From contig JAJRZQ010000006.1 of assembly GCA_024275165.1 (NCBI GenBank), positions 62,001-126,000 on the forward strand: a stretch of DNA of 64,000 nt, written 5' to 3'. The notes beneath the pieces are model-generated. The model saw only the letters and a program-made list of their open reading frames with translations. It was not told the origin of the DNA and searched no databases. Below, piece by piece: positions 55,282 through 64,000 of the stretch (positions are counted from its first letter, which is position 1; the number at the start of each line of letters is the position of its first letter). This DNA comes from a bacterium. GTDB taxonomy: Bacteria; SAR324; XYD2-FULL-50-16. Made by a program: the position numbers and the translations under genes.

Positions 55282-55833
55282 ATGAAGACCTATATCTACC
55301 TCTTAGTCGGATTGAGTTTTTTTGGATTCTCCCCCCTCTTGCGCGCGGAACTGCCGCCCGTATTGGACATCTTACGAGTCGAAAAAATACAAGAAATCAA
55401 AAAATTGCTGCAAACCGAGCTGGGAACCCAGGATTTTCAAGTCCAATTAAACTGGCAGGCCACCACCCGCAGCGCCCCAGCCAAACCCTCTTGGAAAATC
55501 AAAAAAATCAATGGAGATTACCCCAAAGAGGGGCGATTTTTGCCGAAGGAAACCGAGATTTTAGGCGATACTCAGTTTATTTTGCGCAAACAAGAGGCAA
55601 ATATTTCCATCCAAACCCGCTTGAGCCAAGAAAAAGCCGCAAAACTCCAAAGCCAAATCAAAACACTTTTAGTTCTCAACAACAAGCGGGGGGACCAGCT
55701 TCACCTGAACTTCAAACTACGCCCCGCTGTTCCCGTAGCCAAAGCGAAAGCCCCCAGCCTGACCCCTGAAGAAGCGGTCTTACTAGAGGCAAAGGCGCGG
55801 TTGAACTCGGCCCCGAAACCCTGCAAGCCCTAG
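55282..55833 (+). CDS. FliF-like periplasmic domain protein (N-terminal part of a frameshifted gene?)
   Basis: A 183-residue product from the ATG at 55282. The signal peptide is MKTYIYLLVGLSFFGFSPLLRA. A compact domain then reads EIKKLLQTELGTQDFQVQLNW, and a later helix-strand unit (QIKTLLVLNNKRGDQLHLNF) has the RGD-x-L-x-V layout of the last periplasmic part of flagellar FliF. FliF has a membrane helix next; here the frame ends at TAG 55831-55833. The reading frame one base back continues through a membrane helix into a FliG-like domain. I infer one original gene broken by a one-base loss between 55770 and 55833. Confidence 0.65.
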   Translation: MKTYIYLLVGLSFFGFSPLLRAELPPVLDILRVEKIQEIKKLLQTELGTQDFQVQLNWQATTRSAPAKPSWKIKKINGDYPKEGRFLPKETEILGDTQFILRKQEANISIQTRLSQEKAAKLQSQIKTLLVLNNKRGDQLHLNFKLRPAVPVAKAKAPSLTPEEAVLLEAKARLNSAPKPCKP

Positions 55834-56021
55834 CCCATGCAACCCCTGAGGCACAAACAACCTCACCCAACCCAGCGCTGCAACGGCTGAAAGCAATCTT
55901 TTCTTGGAAGAGCCTAGCCCTCTTCGCCTTCTTTCCCCTGATTTTTTGGATTCTACGCAAAAACCGTCCAGCGCCCCAAAAATCCGGCACCACCGCAGAT
56001 AAATTTAAAACCAAGGCACCT

Positions 56022-56882
56022 ATGGAACTGATCCAACGCATTGAACGGGCAGACCAATTAGCCCAAGAACAAGACCTAGCCCCAATGGAAAAAATGATTG
56101 CCTATACCGGGGATATGGAACTAGATTTAGATTATGAGATCAACCTGGAAATGGATGAGGTCATTCTCGCCGCGGAACAAGCTTTAACCGAGGCCGAGAA
56201 GCTACGAGAAGAAAAAAACCCCTTAGACCTACAAACCGCTTTAAAAAGCACGGAAGAAGAGCCCAGCAGCGTGGATTTTTCTTTTTTAAACCGGCTAGAA
56301 ACACCCGCCCTTACCGAGCTGTTTGCCCAAGAAACCCCGCTCGTGCGGGCCTTGATCATCAGCCGCTTGAGCCTGCGCAAGGCCGAAGCGATCTACGCCT
56401 CCATCAAGCCCCAAGAGCGCTTTGAAGTGGTTTGGGAATTAGGGAACCTCCACCTCTTAAAGCAGGACGAAAAAACAGCTCTCTCCCTAGAGCTCCAGGT
56501 CAAAGCCAACCAGCAGGGGAGCGAAAAATTAAGGCTAGTCAGCGCGCCCCAGAGCGAGGTATTCTTAGACGACATCTTTACCGATCCCTTAACGCTGGAT
56601 GAACTCTCTAAATTGAGCCGCCCCCTTTTGGTAGAAACAGCCCATCGCATGAACTTAGAAGATTTAATGATCGCCTTAAGCCATGCGCCCAAGGTTTTAA
56701 AAGAACGCATGGTCGCTGCCTTAGACAGCGCCAGACGAATCGAGTTTTTACAAGGAGTTCAAGGCCTGCGAGCCGACTTAGATGACAGCATGGAGCGCCA
56801 ACAGATTCTCTTAGATACGGCTCAGGCCATTCTAGACGAGCAAAAGGCAACCCGTTCAGCCATTGATTTAAAACAAGCATGA
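56022..56882 (+). CDS. FliG-like domain protein (C-terminal part; open frame from 55770)
   Basis: From the ATG at 56022 the product is 286 residues; the open frame runs back to 55770. Before the ATG it encodes a membrane helix (WKSLALFAFFPLIFWILRK). The protein then holds an acidic helical linker and two FliG-like units. FLNRLETPALTELFAQETPL followed by VRALIISRLSLRKAEAIYAS resembles the FliG middle domain. The segment RPLLVETAHRMNLEDLMIAL, with KERMVAALDSARRIEFLQGV, resembles the FliG C-terminal domain. The charged torque-helix pattern of true FliG is not conserved. No flagellar gene is nearby. It overlaps the barrel gene by 4 bases. Confidence 0.65.
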   Translation: MELIQRIERADQLAQEQDLAPMEKMIAYTGDMELDLDYEINLEMDEVILAAEQALTEAEKLREEKNPLDLQTALKSTEEEPSSVDFSFLNRLETPALTELFAQETPLVRALIISRLSLRKAEAIYASIKPQERFEVVWELGNLHLLKQDEKTALSLELQVKANQQGSEKLRLVSAPQSEVFLDDIFTDPLTLDELSKLSRPLLVETAHRMNLEDLMIALSHAPKVLKERMVAALDSARRIEFLQGVQGLRADLDDSMERQQILLDTAQAILDEQKATRSAIDLKQA

Positions 56883-57880
56883 AATTAAGCTTTCCCCTCC
56901 TCCTGCTCATGGCAGCGGGGTGGAGCCTGCCCCTCCTCGCTCAGGTGGCAACCGCCCCCTTGGATTCGAGTTTAGAAATCCGCATGCCCCAAGCAGCAAG
57001 CTGGCGCTTTGTCAAAGCGGGAAACGAACAAGACGACAACCGTACCGCCACCTTGGCCGGGGTCACCTTCAACGGCAAGGGAGAAAGCGACAACCAGCAA
57101 ACCGACTGGGAAACAAGCGGCAAATCTTTCCTCCTCATTGCCCAGACCGAAAATGTCAATATCGAGGCCTACAACCGCACCAGTCTAAAAACCACCATCA
57201 ACTTTCAGGCCTATGACTGCACCCGCGTTGACGACATTCCCCTCTGCGGCACCGGCAAGGTAACCCAAGATCGGGTCGAAAACCGGCTCGGCTTTTCCCT
57301 CAAGGCCAAGGGGGCCAGCTACGGCGCAAGCTACAACACCGAAGAATTCTCTTGGGCCAACTCCAGCCCCTATAAACGACAAAGCTACGCCTTAGGCGGC
57401 ACCTGGCAGTTTGGCAAGGTCTTGTTTGCCTCCCTAGGGCTAGAGCGGGTCACCCAATCGAATCTCTACCTCCCCACCCTGAACTGGAACAACCAAATCT
57501 GGGCTTTTGGGGTCATGGCAGGCAACCCGGAGGAGACACAATTAAGATTGGAGTATGCCGGGATCACCAGCCCGGAAAAAAATAAAACCGATGACTTGGG
57601 CAGAACGCAGCGCCACCAAGGAGAGCAAAAAAGCCTGCTCAGCGCGGAAGTCAAAATGCAGGGGATTTTATTGCACTTTCGCAAAGAAACAACCCGTTAC
57701 CTCACCGCGACCTACTGGGGGGAGCAAAGTCGCAGCCGCAGCATAATGGGCCTCGGTTGGGCCCCCAGCAACGGCATTATCGCCTCTGCCCAAGCTTATA
57801 CCGATCACTATCAAATCTCCACCAGCCAACCCGACCAAGTCGCCAAATCCTTGCGGCTTTCTGTAGGTTATAATTTCTAA
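56879..57880 (+). CDS. Predicted outer-membrane beta-barrel protein
   Basis: A 333-residue exported protein with signal peptide MKLSFPLLLLMAAGWSLPLLAQ. The rest is rich in alternating amphipathic strands with aromatic girdles (SYALGGTWQFGKVLFASLGLE, RYLTATYWGEQ, IIASAQAYTDHYQIST). It ends in NF after SLRLSVGY, a typical C-terminal Phe signal for barrel insertion. Two Cys (YDCTRVDDIPLCG) could form a loop disulfide. Its start overlaps the FliG-like stop by 4 bases (ATGA), so the two are translated together. The family is unknown. Confidence 0.75.
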   Translation: MKLSFPLLLLMAAGWSLPLLAQVATAPLDSSLEIRMPQAASWRFVKAGNEQDDNRTATLAGVTFNGKGESDNQQTDWETSGKSFLLIAQTENVNIEAYNRTSLKTTINFQAYDCTRVDDIPLCGTGKVTQDRVENRLGFSLKAKGASYGASYNTEEFSWANSSPYKRQSYALGGTWQFGKVLFASLGLERVTQSNLYLPTLNWNNQIWAFGVMAGNPEETQLRLEYAGITSPEKNKTDDLGRTQRHQGEQKSLLSAEVKMQGILLHFRKETTRYLTATYWGEQSRSRSIMGLGWAPSNGIIASAQAYTDHYQISTSQPDQVAKSLRLSVGYNF

Positions 57881-57892
57881 AAAGCTTATCCC

Positions 57893-58552
57893 CTACTCCT
57901 CTTGGTGGCGTACAATAACGCCCTCCACCAAGTAAATCACATCTTCGGCGATATTGCAGGCTAAATCCCCAACCCGCTCCAAATAGCGAGAAAGCGAAGG
58001 GAGCTGGATGATCACATCAATCCGGTCTAAGCTTCGTTTCATCTCCTCTTTAACCACCTCATAAACAGCGGCGTGGCGATCATCCACCTCATCGTCTTGA
58101 GCGATCACCTCACGGGCCTTATTCGGGTCCATTTCAATCAAGGAATCCAGCGCTTTAGAAAGCATTCCTTGGGCAATATCCGCCAGCCCAATCAAATCAA
58201 AGGGAAACTTACCCGCCTCGAGGCGATGCAGGTCAATAATCCGCTCTGCCATGTTGACGCTAAAATCGTTGATCCGTTCCAACTCATTGTTGATCTTTAA
58301 GATGGCCACCACAATGCGCAAATCAATCGCTACGGGCTGGTGCAAGGCGAGGGTTTTTAAGCATTCTTCTTCAATATCGATCTCCATCTGATTGATGATC
58401 TCTTCTTCTTGCTCAATCAAGCGCTTGGCTTCGGATACATCCAAACGATCTACGGCAACCACGGCGTCATGGACATTTTGCTCCACCTTGGCACCCATCT
58501 CCAGAATCATTTTCTTTAATGATTCAATCTCTTTGTGTATATGTATACTCAT
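57893..58552 (-). CDS. phoU: Phosphate transport regulator PhoU
   Basis: A 219-residue helical protein with two repeated PhoU three-helix bundles. Metal/contact motifs appear as LIEQEEEIINQMEIDIEEE and AQDDEVDDRHAAVYEVV. It links the Pst transporter to the PhoR sensor and damps phosphate uptake when phosphate is plentiful. It is the last gene of the pst operon, 5 bases after pstB, and convergent with the barrel gene. Confidence 0.97.
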   Translation of the reverse strand: MSIHIHKEIESLKKMILEMGAKVEQNVHDAVVAVDRLDVSEAKRLIEQEEEIINQMEIDIEEECLKTLALHQPVAIDLRIVVAILKINNELERINDFSVNMAERIIDLHRLEAGKFPFDLIGLADIAQGMLSKALDSLIEMDPNKAREVIAQDDEVDDRHAAVYEVVKEEMKRSLDRIDVIIQLPSLSRYLERVGDLACNIAEDVIYLVEGVIVRHQEE

Positions 58553-58557
58553 AACTC

Positions 58558-59337
58558 TTATCCAAATCGTCCTGTAATATAATCTTCGGTCTGCTTTAAA
58601 CTCGGTTTGGTAAAAATTTGCCCTGTTTCGCCAAATTCAATGAGCTTGCCTTCAAAGAAAAACGCGGTATAATCACTCACCCGGCTGGCCTGCTGCATAT
58701 TATGGGTTACTATGATAATAGTATAGTCACCTCGCAAATCTAAAATCAATTCTTCAATTCTCGCGGTTGATTTTGGATCCAAGGCACTACAGGGCTCATC
58801 CATCAATAAAATCTCTGGGTTGACCGCAATGGCGCGCGCAATGCAAAGCCGTTGCATCTGCCCCCCTGAAAGCCCCATGGCCGAGGTGTGCAATCGGTCC
58901 TTCACCTCATCCCATAAAGCGGCTTTTTTTAAACTCGTTTCCACCACTTCGTTCAGCACCGACTTTTTGCCCTGCCCAGCGATCCGCAAGCCATAGACTA
59001 CATTTTCATAGATTGATTTGGGAAAGGGGTTCGATTTTTGAAAAATCATCCCGATTCGCCTTCTCAATTGAATGGGATCTTGGTCTTTGTGGTTGATATC
59101 AATATAATCATCCAAGATCAAACTCCCCGTGATGCTCACATCACCGACTAAGTCATTCATCCGGTTAAAGCAACGCAAAAAAGTGGACTTGCCGCAGCCC
59201 GAAGGCCCGATAAAGGCGGTGACCTGATGTTTGGGCACCTCCATATTAATATCAAACAGGGCCTGGGATTGGCCATAGAAAAAGTCCAATTCCTTTACGG
59301 AAATAACACTTTCAAAATCCGTTGGGTTCATGCTCAT
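58558..59337 (-). CDS. pstB: Phosphate ABC transporter ATPase
   Basis: A 259-residue ATP-binding subunit. Walker A is [13 protein letters not shown], the signature is [14 protein letters not shown], and Walker B is [13 protein letters not shown] with switch His in IVTHNMQQ. The PstB-specific [22 protein letters not shown] is also present, which separates it from other ABC ATPases. It lies one base after pstA. Confidence 0.98.
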   Translation of the reverse strand: MSMNPTDFESVISVKELDFFYGQSQALFDINMEVPKHQVTAFIGPSGCGKSTFLRCFNRMNDLVGDVSITGSLILDDYIDINHKDQDPIQLRRRIGMIFQKSNPFPKSIYENVVYGLRIAGQGKKSVLNEVVETSLKKAALWDEVKDRLHTSAMGLSGGQMQRLCIARAIAVNPEILLMDEPCSALDPKSTARIEELILDLRGDYTIIIVTHNMQQASRVSDYTAFFFEGKLIEFGETGQIFTKPSLKQTEDYITGRFG

Positions 59338-59338
59338 C

Positions 59339-60946
59339 CTAAAAAGCTTTCGCTTGGTATCTCTTGCGTATCTTATTGCGCAAAATAATGCTGGTACTAG
59401 AAAGAAGGATCACAATGCTCAAGAGCAATAAGGTCGTCACAAAAACCATGGGTTTTGCCGCCTCCACATTGGGCGACTGAAAACCGACATCATAGATGTG
59501 AAAACCCAAGTGCATAAATTTGCGTTCCAAATGAATAAAGGGAAAAGTCCCGTCAATCGGTAAAGCAGGGGCGAGTTTCACCACCCCGGTGATCATCAAG
59601 GGGGCCACCTCCCCCGCGGCGCGGCTCATGGCTAAAATAAACCCGGTGATAATCCTCGGGCTCGCCATGGGCAGGGTCACCTTCATCAAGGTCTGAAACT
59701 TCGTGGCCCCCAAGGCGAGGCTGCCGTGGCGCACATCGGAGGGCACCCCGCCTAAGGCCTCTTCGGTGGCGACAATCACCACCGGTACGGTCAATAAAGC
59801 CAAGGTCAGGCTTGCCCATAAAATTCCCCCCGTACCAAATGTGGGGGTGGGCAATTGTTCGGGATAAAAAATCTGATCTATCCCTGAACCAATCGTATAG
59901 ATAAAAAAGCTTAACCCGAAAATCCCCCAGACAATACTGGGAATCCCCGCCAAATTATTGACCGCAATGCGAATGGTCTGCAACAAAAACCCGGGGCTAG
60001 CGTATTCCTTCATGTACACGGCCGCCACCACCCCCATGGGGAAGGAGAAAAGGCTCATGGTCAAAACCAGCATCACCGTACCGATAATCGCGGGGAAAAG
60101 CCCTCCTTCCGTATTGGATTCCCTCGGCTCGTCGAAAAAGAGTTCCCACAAATGGGCAAGGTAATGGGAAAGCTTGGCAAAAAGCCCCATTTGGTTGGGT
60201 TGGTATTGGCGAACAACATGGGATAAGGGTAGGGTTTTTGTGGTGCCCTCGGCGTCTCGCAGTAATACTTGGTATTGCGACAAAACCGTATGCTGCTTCC
60301 CTTGAGCCTCTAAAAGCAAATCAAAATGTTCCCTTAAAACTCGTTGTTCCGCCTCGATTGCGGCATGATTTTCCCCCTCGTATTGGGCTTTGAGAATTTT
60401 TCGCCTCAAGGACTCCATCTCGACTGCGACGCTCTTAATCTCCTCATTCAATCGAGCTAAAACCTGCACCTCTTCGGTAAATGAAGGCTCAATCCGCTCT
60501 AAGACATTGGGCCCTTGAACCGGCTCTGCGCCGGTAAGCGGACTTTGATAGCCTTGGATAAAGCCGTAAAAGTTCCCGTATTCCGTCCGTTCAATCGCTA
60601 CCGCTTCTTTCGGATAGGTGATCCGCGAGATCGTTTTAGACTGAATCCATTTAAAGTCGAGACTATATAACTCTCGATTGCCTACCTTAAGCTGAATCCG
60701 TTCCTCACCCGTATGGGGGTGCAGGGTGGTTTGCTTGATCTCGCCGAGATAATACTCCCCTGAGTTGGTTTCAACCAAGGCTAAGGAATGGGGCCAGAAG
60801 GCGACAAAGCCGTTTTTCACAATCACAAACAAGAGCGTACCGATGATCAACAAAATCATACCGACTCCGATTGAGCTAAGCCAGATAAAGGCCTCGCCCT
60901 CGCGCCAAAACCTACCTTTGACGATCCCGGGGTTAGAATTGAGCAT
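59339..60946 (-). CDS. pstA: Phosphate ABC transporter permease PstA (long form)
   Basis: A 535-residue inner-membrane permease. The C-terminal half is the standard PstA domain: [22 protein letters not shown], the loop segment [28 protein letters not shown], and [13 protein letters not shown]. Before it, after a first helix, is a periplasmic domain of about 230 residues including a helical stretch ([20 protein letters not shown]). Long PstA and PstC occur together in many Gram-negative bacteria. The start overlaps the pstC stop by 14 bases. Confidence 0.95.
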   Translation of the reverse strand: MLNSNPGIVKGRFWREGEAFIWLSSIGVGMILLIIGTLLFVIVKNGFVAFWPHSLALVETNSGEYYLGEIKQTTLHPHTGEERIQLKVGNRELYSLDFKWIQSKTISRITYPKEAVAIERTEYGNFYGFIQGYQSPLTGAEPVQGPNVLERIEPSFTEEVQVLARLNEEIKSVAVEMESLRRKILKAQYEGENHAAIEAEQRVLREHFDLLLEAQGKQHTVLSQYQVLLRDAEGTTKTLPLSHVVRQYQPNQMGLFAKLSHYLAHLWELFFDEPRESNTEGGLFPAIIGTVMLVLTMSLFSFPMGVVAAVYMKEYASPGFLLQTIRIAVNNLAGIPSIVWGIFGLSFFIYTIGSGIDQIFYPEQLPTPTFGTGGILWASLTLALLTVPVVIVATEEALGGVPSDVRHGSLALGATKFQTLMKVTLPMASPRIITGFILAMSRAAGEVAPLMITGVVKLAPALPIDGTFPFIHLERKFMHLGFHIYDVGFQSPNVEAAKPMVFVTTLLLLSIVILLSSTSIILRNKIRKRYQAKAF

Positions 60947-63176
60947 AACGCTTCCTTAAGGCACTCCGCACTATCTCAGCGAGGCTATTGATAACAAAGG
61001 TAAAAGCGAACAAAATCACGGCCGATAAAAACAGTACTCGGTAGAGGGTTCCGTCCACCGGGGCCTCGGGAATCTCTACCGCTATATTGGCCGACAAGGT
61101 ACGCATCCCATTAAAGGGACTGAGGTCAATAATCGGGGTATTCCCCGTGGCCATTAAAACAATCATGGTCTCCCCAATCGCTCGCCCCATGCCTAAAATC
61201 ACACCCGCAAAAATCCCCGGGCTGGCGCTGGGCAAAAGCACTTTCCACAGGGTTTGCCACCGACTGGCCCCCAGGGCTTGACTGGCGGCCTTTAAGCTAG
61301 GGGGGACACCGGACAAGGCATCATCGGTCATGGTAAAGATAAAAGGAATCACGATAAACCCCAGAGCGAACGCAATAATAATGCTGTTGCGTTGGTCGTA
61401 GTCGCTTGCTAGGTTTTCCAAAATCCAACGATGAAAATCCCCGCCAAAAAAGACCCCTTCCACCCCCGGGGCAATCAACATCGCCACAAACAAGATCAAC
61501 ACCGCCAAAGGAATCATCAACAACAACTCCCTGGATTGCTCAAACTTTTGAAAGCGTTTTTGGCAACGGAGCCTGGCCCAAATGAATAAAAAAAGCCCAA
61601 AACCCATATGCAGCAAAACCAGGTACAAAAAGAAGGTCAAAAGCCCTTGGTGAATCAAGGGGGCAAGCCATAAGGCCGCGATAAAACCGATAATAACGCT
61701 GGGCACGGCCGCGGTAATCTCTACGGTGGGCTTGACCCAAGCGCGAAAACGAGGGCTGGCAAACTCGTTGGTATAGACCGCGCCTAAAATACCTAGGGGC
61801 AAGGCAAAAAGCATGGCATACAAACTGCCTTTCAGGCTGCCGAAGATCAAAGGGGTTAGACTGAATTTTGCCTCGAAATCATCCGCGCCAGCAGAGGATT
61901 GCCAAACCAAGGCGGGCTCGTCATACCCCTCATACCAAAGCTTTTGAAACAAAGACTTAAAATTGATTTCTGGGTGCGGCGTGGAAACCGACCACAAATG
62001 CAGGCGCTTGGCCTGATCTAAAGCAAATAAACCGTTCCCCCTCGGCCCTAGGTCAAATAGTTTCAAACCGGCTAAAGCGACAAATTCCAAAAGGTGCTTT
62101 TCACTGGTTACATGATCGAGATGAACTCGACCGGTTTGATCGCGACTCAAAATCGCTTTGTGGCGCAGGCTTGTTTGAATCTCTACAATCGAGCTGCTGT
62201 GGCGTTGAAAGCGATGTACCAAGGTCAAATGTCGATTCCCGTACGGCCCGGTGACCCCGGCAAGGCTAAAAAGTTGGCCCTGAGCGTCCCCAATGGCCAA
62301 GGACTGATCCCCAAAAACCAAAGCCATCGCCGTTAAGGGATGCGGTTCCCCAAAAGGCAACACCTCGTCAACCAGCTCGGCGCTCTCTTCCCCTAAATTC
62401 CACGCGAGAACCCGCCCCTCCGCGGTATAAGCATATAACTTTTCCCCATTGCCGCTGAGGGTAAAGTTTTGAATCGGGTAGGGAGAATCTAAGATAAAAC
62501 CTTGAACCTCAGGCGCGGCTTCATCGCTATTCTCTGCCAAAAACATGGCCATGAGGTCGTCACTTTGGGCCGCCGCCCCCTTTCTTAAAATCTGCAGCCG
62601 ACCCGAGGGCAACAGAGCCGCCACCACGGCGGAGTCTTCCCCCTGGCGACCGATCACCTGGAGCGGCTGTTCTGCGAACTCGCTGGGCTCAACCTGCAAA
62701 AGGTTTTCCACCTGAGGGCGCACCACCCTTTTCGGGATTTCATCCCCTTCATAAACAGGGACTAAGGCGAGCCGATCCAAGCGAAAATCACCGGAACTCA
62801 ATAAAGAAGAAAAAAGCGTGCCTTGCCGTTCCACAAAAAGAATTTTGCGGCCCCCGACCCAGTCGGGCAAGGGATGACTTTGACTGACCTGTTCTTGAAC
62901 CAGATCGATTACAAAATAATGACCTTGATCAGAAAGCCAAAGACCCTTTTCCAGATATTCATCCAGTAAAAGGGCCATGGGTTTGCCTGCCGCCTCGGGC
63001 AAGGCGAAGCGGGTAAGCTTCGTTTGCCCGGAGCCAAAAAAGAGAGGCAGAGTCACCTCGATCAAGAGCGCGAGGATTCCAATCACACAGATTAGAATGA
63101 ATACCCCGCCAATACTTATCAGCCGTTTCGCTAAATAGTCAGCCCTCTTGTTACGCTCTAAGATCTTGCGTTCCAT
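60933..63176 (-). CDS. pstC: Phosphate ABC transporter permease PstC (long form)
   Basis: A 747-residue permease subunit. A first membrane helix (residues 17-41) is followed by about 400 residues of repeated beta segments resembling a propeller (NFTLSGNGEKLYAYTAEGRVLAWN). The permease domain follows, with IFGSLKGSLYAMLFALPLGIL and the loop DDALSGVPPSLKAASQALGASRWQTLWKVLLP. All permease motifs are intact. The large extra domain is shared with long PstC proteins of other Gram-negatives; its role is not settled. It lies 6 bases after pstS. Confidence 0.95.
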   Translation of the reverse strand: MERKILERNKRADYLAKRLISIGGVFILICVIGILALLIEVTLPLFFGSGQTKLTRFALPEAAGKPMALLLDEYLEKGLWLSDQGHYFVIDLVQEQVSQSHPLPDWVGGRKILFVERQGTLFSSLLSSGDFRLDRLALVPVYEGDEIPKRVVRPQVENLLQVEPSEFAEQPLQVIGRQGEDSAVVAALLPSGRLQILRKGAAAQSDDLMAMFLAENSDEAAPEVQGFILDSPYPIQNFTLSGNGEKLYAYTAEGRVLAWNLGEESAELVDEVLPFGEPHPLTAMALVFGDQSLAIGDAQGQLFSLAGVTGPYGNRHLTLVHRFQRHSSSIVEIQTSLRHKAILSRDQTGRVHLDHVTSEKHLLEFVALAGLKLFDLGPRGNGLFALDQAKRLHLWSVSTPHPEINFKSLFQKLWYEGYDEPALVWQSSAGADDFEAKFSLTPLIFGSLKGSLYAMLFALPLGILGAVYTNEFASPRFRAWVKPTVEITAAVPSVIIGFIAALWLAPLIHQGLLTFFLYLVLLHMGFGLFLFIWARLRCQKRFQKFEQSRELLLMIPLAVLILFVAMLIAPGVEGVFFGGDFHRWILENLASDYDQRNSIIIAFALGFIVIPFIFTMTDDALSGVPPSLKAASQALGASRWQTLWKVLLPSASPGIFAGVILGMGRAIGETMIVLMATGNTPIIDLSPFNGMRTLSANIAVEIPEAPVDGTLYRVLFLSAVILFAFTFVINSLAEIVRSALRKRYAQF

Positions 63177-63182
63177 CCACCC

Positions 63183-64000
63183 TTATTTGATGTTCTTTAA
63201 TTGCGCCTTCACTAATTTTGCAGTTAAAGGAAGGTAACCGTCTTTGACTACAATCTTTTGCCCTTCTTTGCTCAAGACAAAGCGTAAGAACTCGCGGGTC
63301 AATTTATCCATGCGTTGACCGGGCTTTAAGGGAACATAAATGTACAGCATGCGACCTAAAGGGTACTTCCCTTTCAGCACATTTTTATAATTAGGTTCAT
63401 AGTATTCTTTTCCGTCTTTGGAAAGAGCAATAGCTTTCACTCCGCTAGTTTTGTACCCAATCCCCGAATAGCCAATTCCAGCTAAATCTTCGGTTACGCC
63501 CAAGACCACGGAGGCACTGCCGGGTTGCTCCTTAACACTGTTTTTAAAGTCGCCTTTGCACAGGGCATGCTTTTTAAAATAACCGTAGGTGCCACTCGCC
63601 GAGTTCCTGCCGTATAAGCTTACCGGCCTGTTGGCAAACTTGCCTTTTAGGCCCACTTGACCCCATTGGGTGATCTCTCTTTTGCCGCATTTGCGAGTTG
63701 AAGAAAAAATCGCATCCACCTCTTTAATGGTCAGGCGTTGAATCGGGTTATCCTTGTTCACAAACACGCCTAGGCTGTCTAGAGCCACCCCAATCCGGGT
63801 GGGCTTGTAGTGATGCGCCTTTTCAAAAGCTTCGATCTCTTTCTTTTTCATGGCGCGGCTCATGGGGCCTAATTGAGAGGTGCCTTCGGTCAAGGCAGGG
63901 GGGGCGGTACTGCTGCCTTTGCCTTCAATCTGAATATTTACGTTGGGGTAAGTTTTGCGGAAGTCTTCTGCCCAATAGGTCATTAAGTTGTTCAAGGTAT
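63183..64000 (-). CDS. pstS: Phosphate-binding protein PstS (start outside window)
   Basis: Periplasmic phosphate receptor, first gene of the visible pst operon. About 272 residues are present. The leader and the first phosphate-binding segment lie beyond base 64000; the last visible bases read [13 protein letters not shown]. Binding-site segments [25 protein letters not shown] and [19 protein letters not shown] are present. It is followed by pstC, pstA, pstB and phoU on the same strand. Any Pho box would lie outside the window. Confidence 0.96.
   Translation of the reverse strand, partial: TLNNLMTYWAEDFRKTYPNVNIQIEGKGSSTAPPALTEGTSQLGPMSRAMKKKEIEAFEKAHHYKPTRIGVALDSLGVFVNKDNPIQRLTIKEVDAIFSSTRKCGKREITQWGQVGLKGKFANRPVSLYGRNSASGTYGYFKKHALCKGDFKNSVKEQPGSASVVLGVTEDLAGIGYSGIGYKTSGVKAIALSKDGKEYYEPNYKNVLKGKYPLGRMLYIYVPLKPGQRMDKLTREFLRFVLSKEGQKIVVKDGYLPLTAKLVKAQLKNIK

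Noticed and set aside
55770-55833. Programmed -1 frameshift in the FliF/FliG-like gene
   Set aside because: No X XXY YYZ slippery heptamer in the proper frame and no obvious stem after it. A simple mutation or sequence error is more likely.

Overview
The window reads as about 64 kb of chromosome from a Gram-negative bacterium. This follows from several lipoproteins with clear lipoboxes, a TolC/adaptor/RND efflux pump, a lytic transglycosylase, an outer-membrane barrel protein, a periplasmic HtrA protease and a complete Na+-NQR complex. GC content looks close to 50%, and most genes sit in tight, often overlapping operons. I cannot name the species. The mix (Na+-NQR, long PstC/PstA, NtrC-type regulator, topoisomerase I with C-terminal repeats but no zinc fingers) suits a proteobacterial or related lineage. 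I see no rRNA, tRNA, CRISPR, prophage or full insertion sequence.

Layout. 1-2.1 kb: a truncated pirin gene, a CDGSH iron-sulfur protein and a divergent LysR gene with an internal stop. 2.1-6.8 kb (minus): bioB, two tiny unknown genes, an Xaa-Pro aminopeptidase and purH. 6.9-11.9 kb (plus): uvrB, then a zinc importer (znuA-znuC-znuB) with a small zinc-ribbon membrane protein. 11.9-17.6 kb: a small membrane protein, two lipoproteins, hisD-hisB and an EcsC-like protein. 17.7-26.7 kb: an MFS transporter, an NtrC-type regulator, a SohB-like protease, an MltB-like transglycosylase, clpS-clpA and an HtrA protease. 26.8-34.5 kb (minus): nqrABCDEF-apbE-nqrM-tatA. 34.8-39.5 kb: a broken sugar-type ABC permease, a TVP38-like protein, trpD-trpC-trpF and a bacteriohemerythrin. 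40-48.5 kb: two tandem PilZ-like paralogues, topA, uup and a KamA-family radical SAM gene. 48.6-55.1 kb: a four-gene efflux operon in which every junction overlaps by 4 bases. 55.3-57.9 kb: an orphan cluster encoding FliF-like and FliG-like membrane-linked parts and an outer-membrane barrel. 57.9-64 kb (minus): pstS-pstC-pstA-pstB-phoU.

A dispersed repeat of about 212 bp occurs four times (3.15, 27.03 inverted and shortened, 27.47 and 39.69 kb). It has CTCTGAAAAAC inverted ends and short TAA-containing flanking duplications, so it looks like a MITE. Two copies in opposite orientation flank nqrM inside the nqr transcript.

Three genes are each broken by a single lesion: lysR (TAA), the ABC permease (TGA) and the FliF/FliG-like gene (frameshift). 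This means either recent gene decay or sequence errors. The most unusual locus is the FliF/FliG-like plus barrel cluster, which has no flagellar genes around it.
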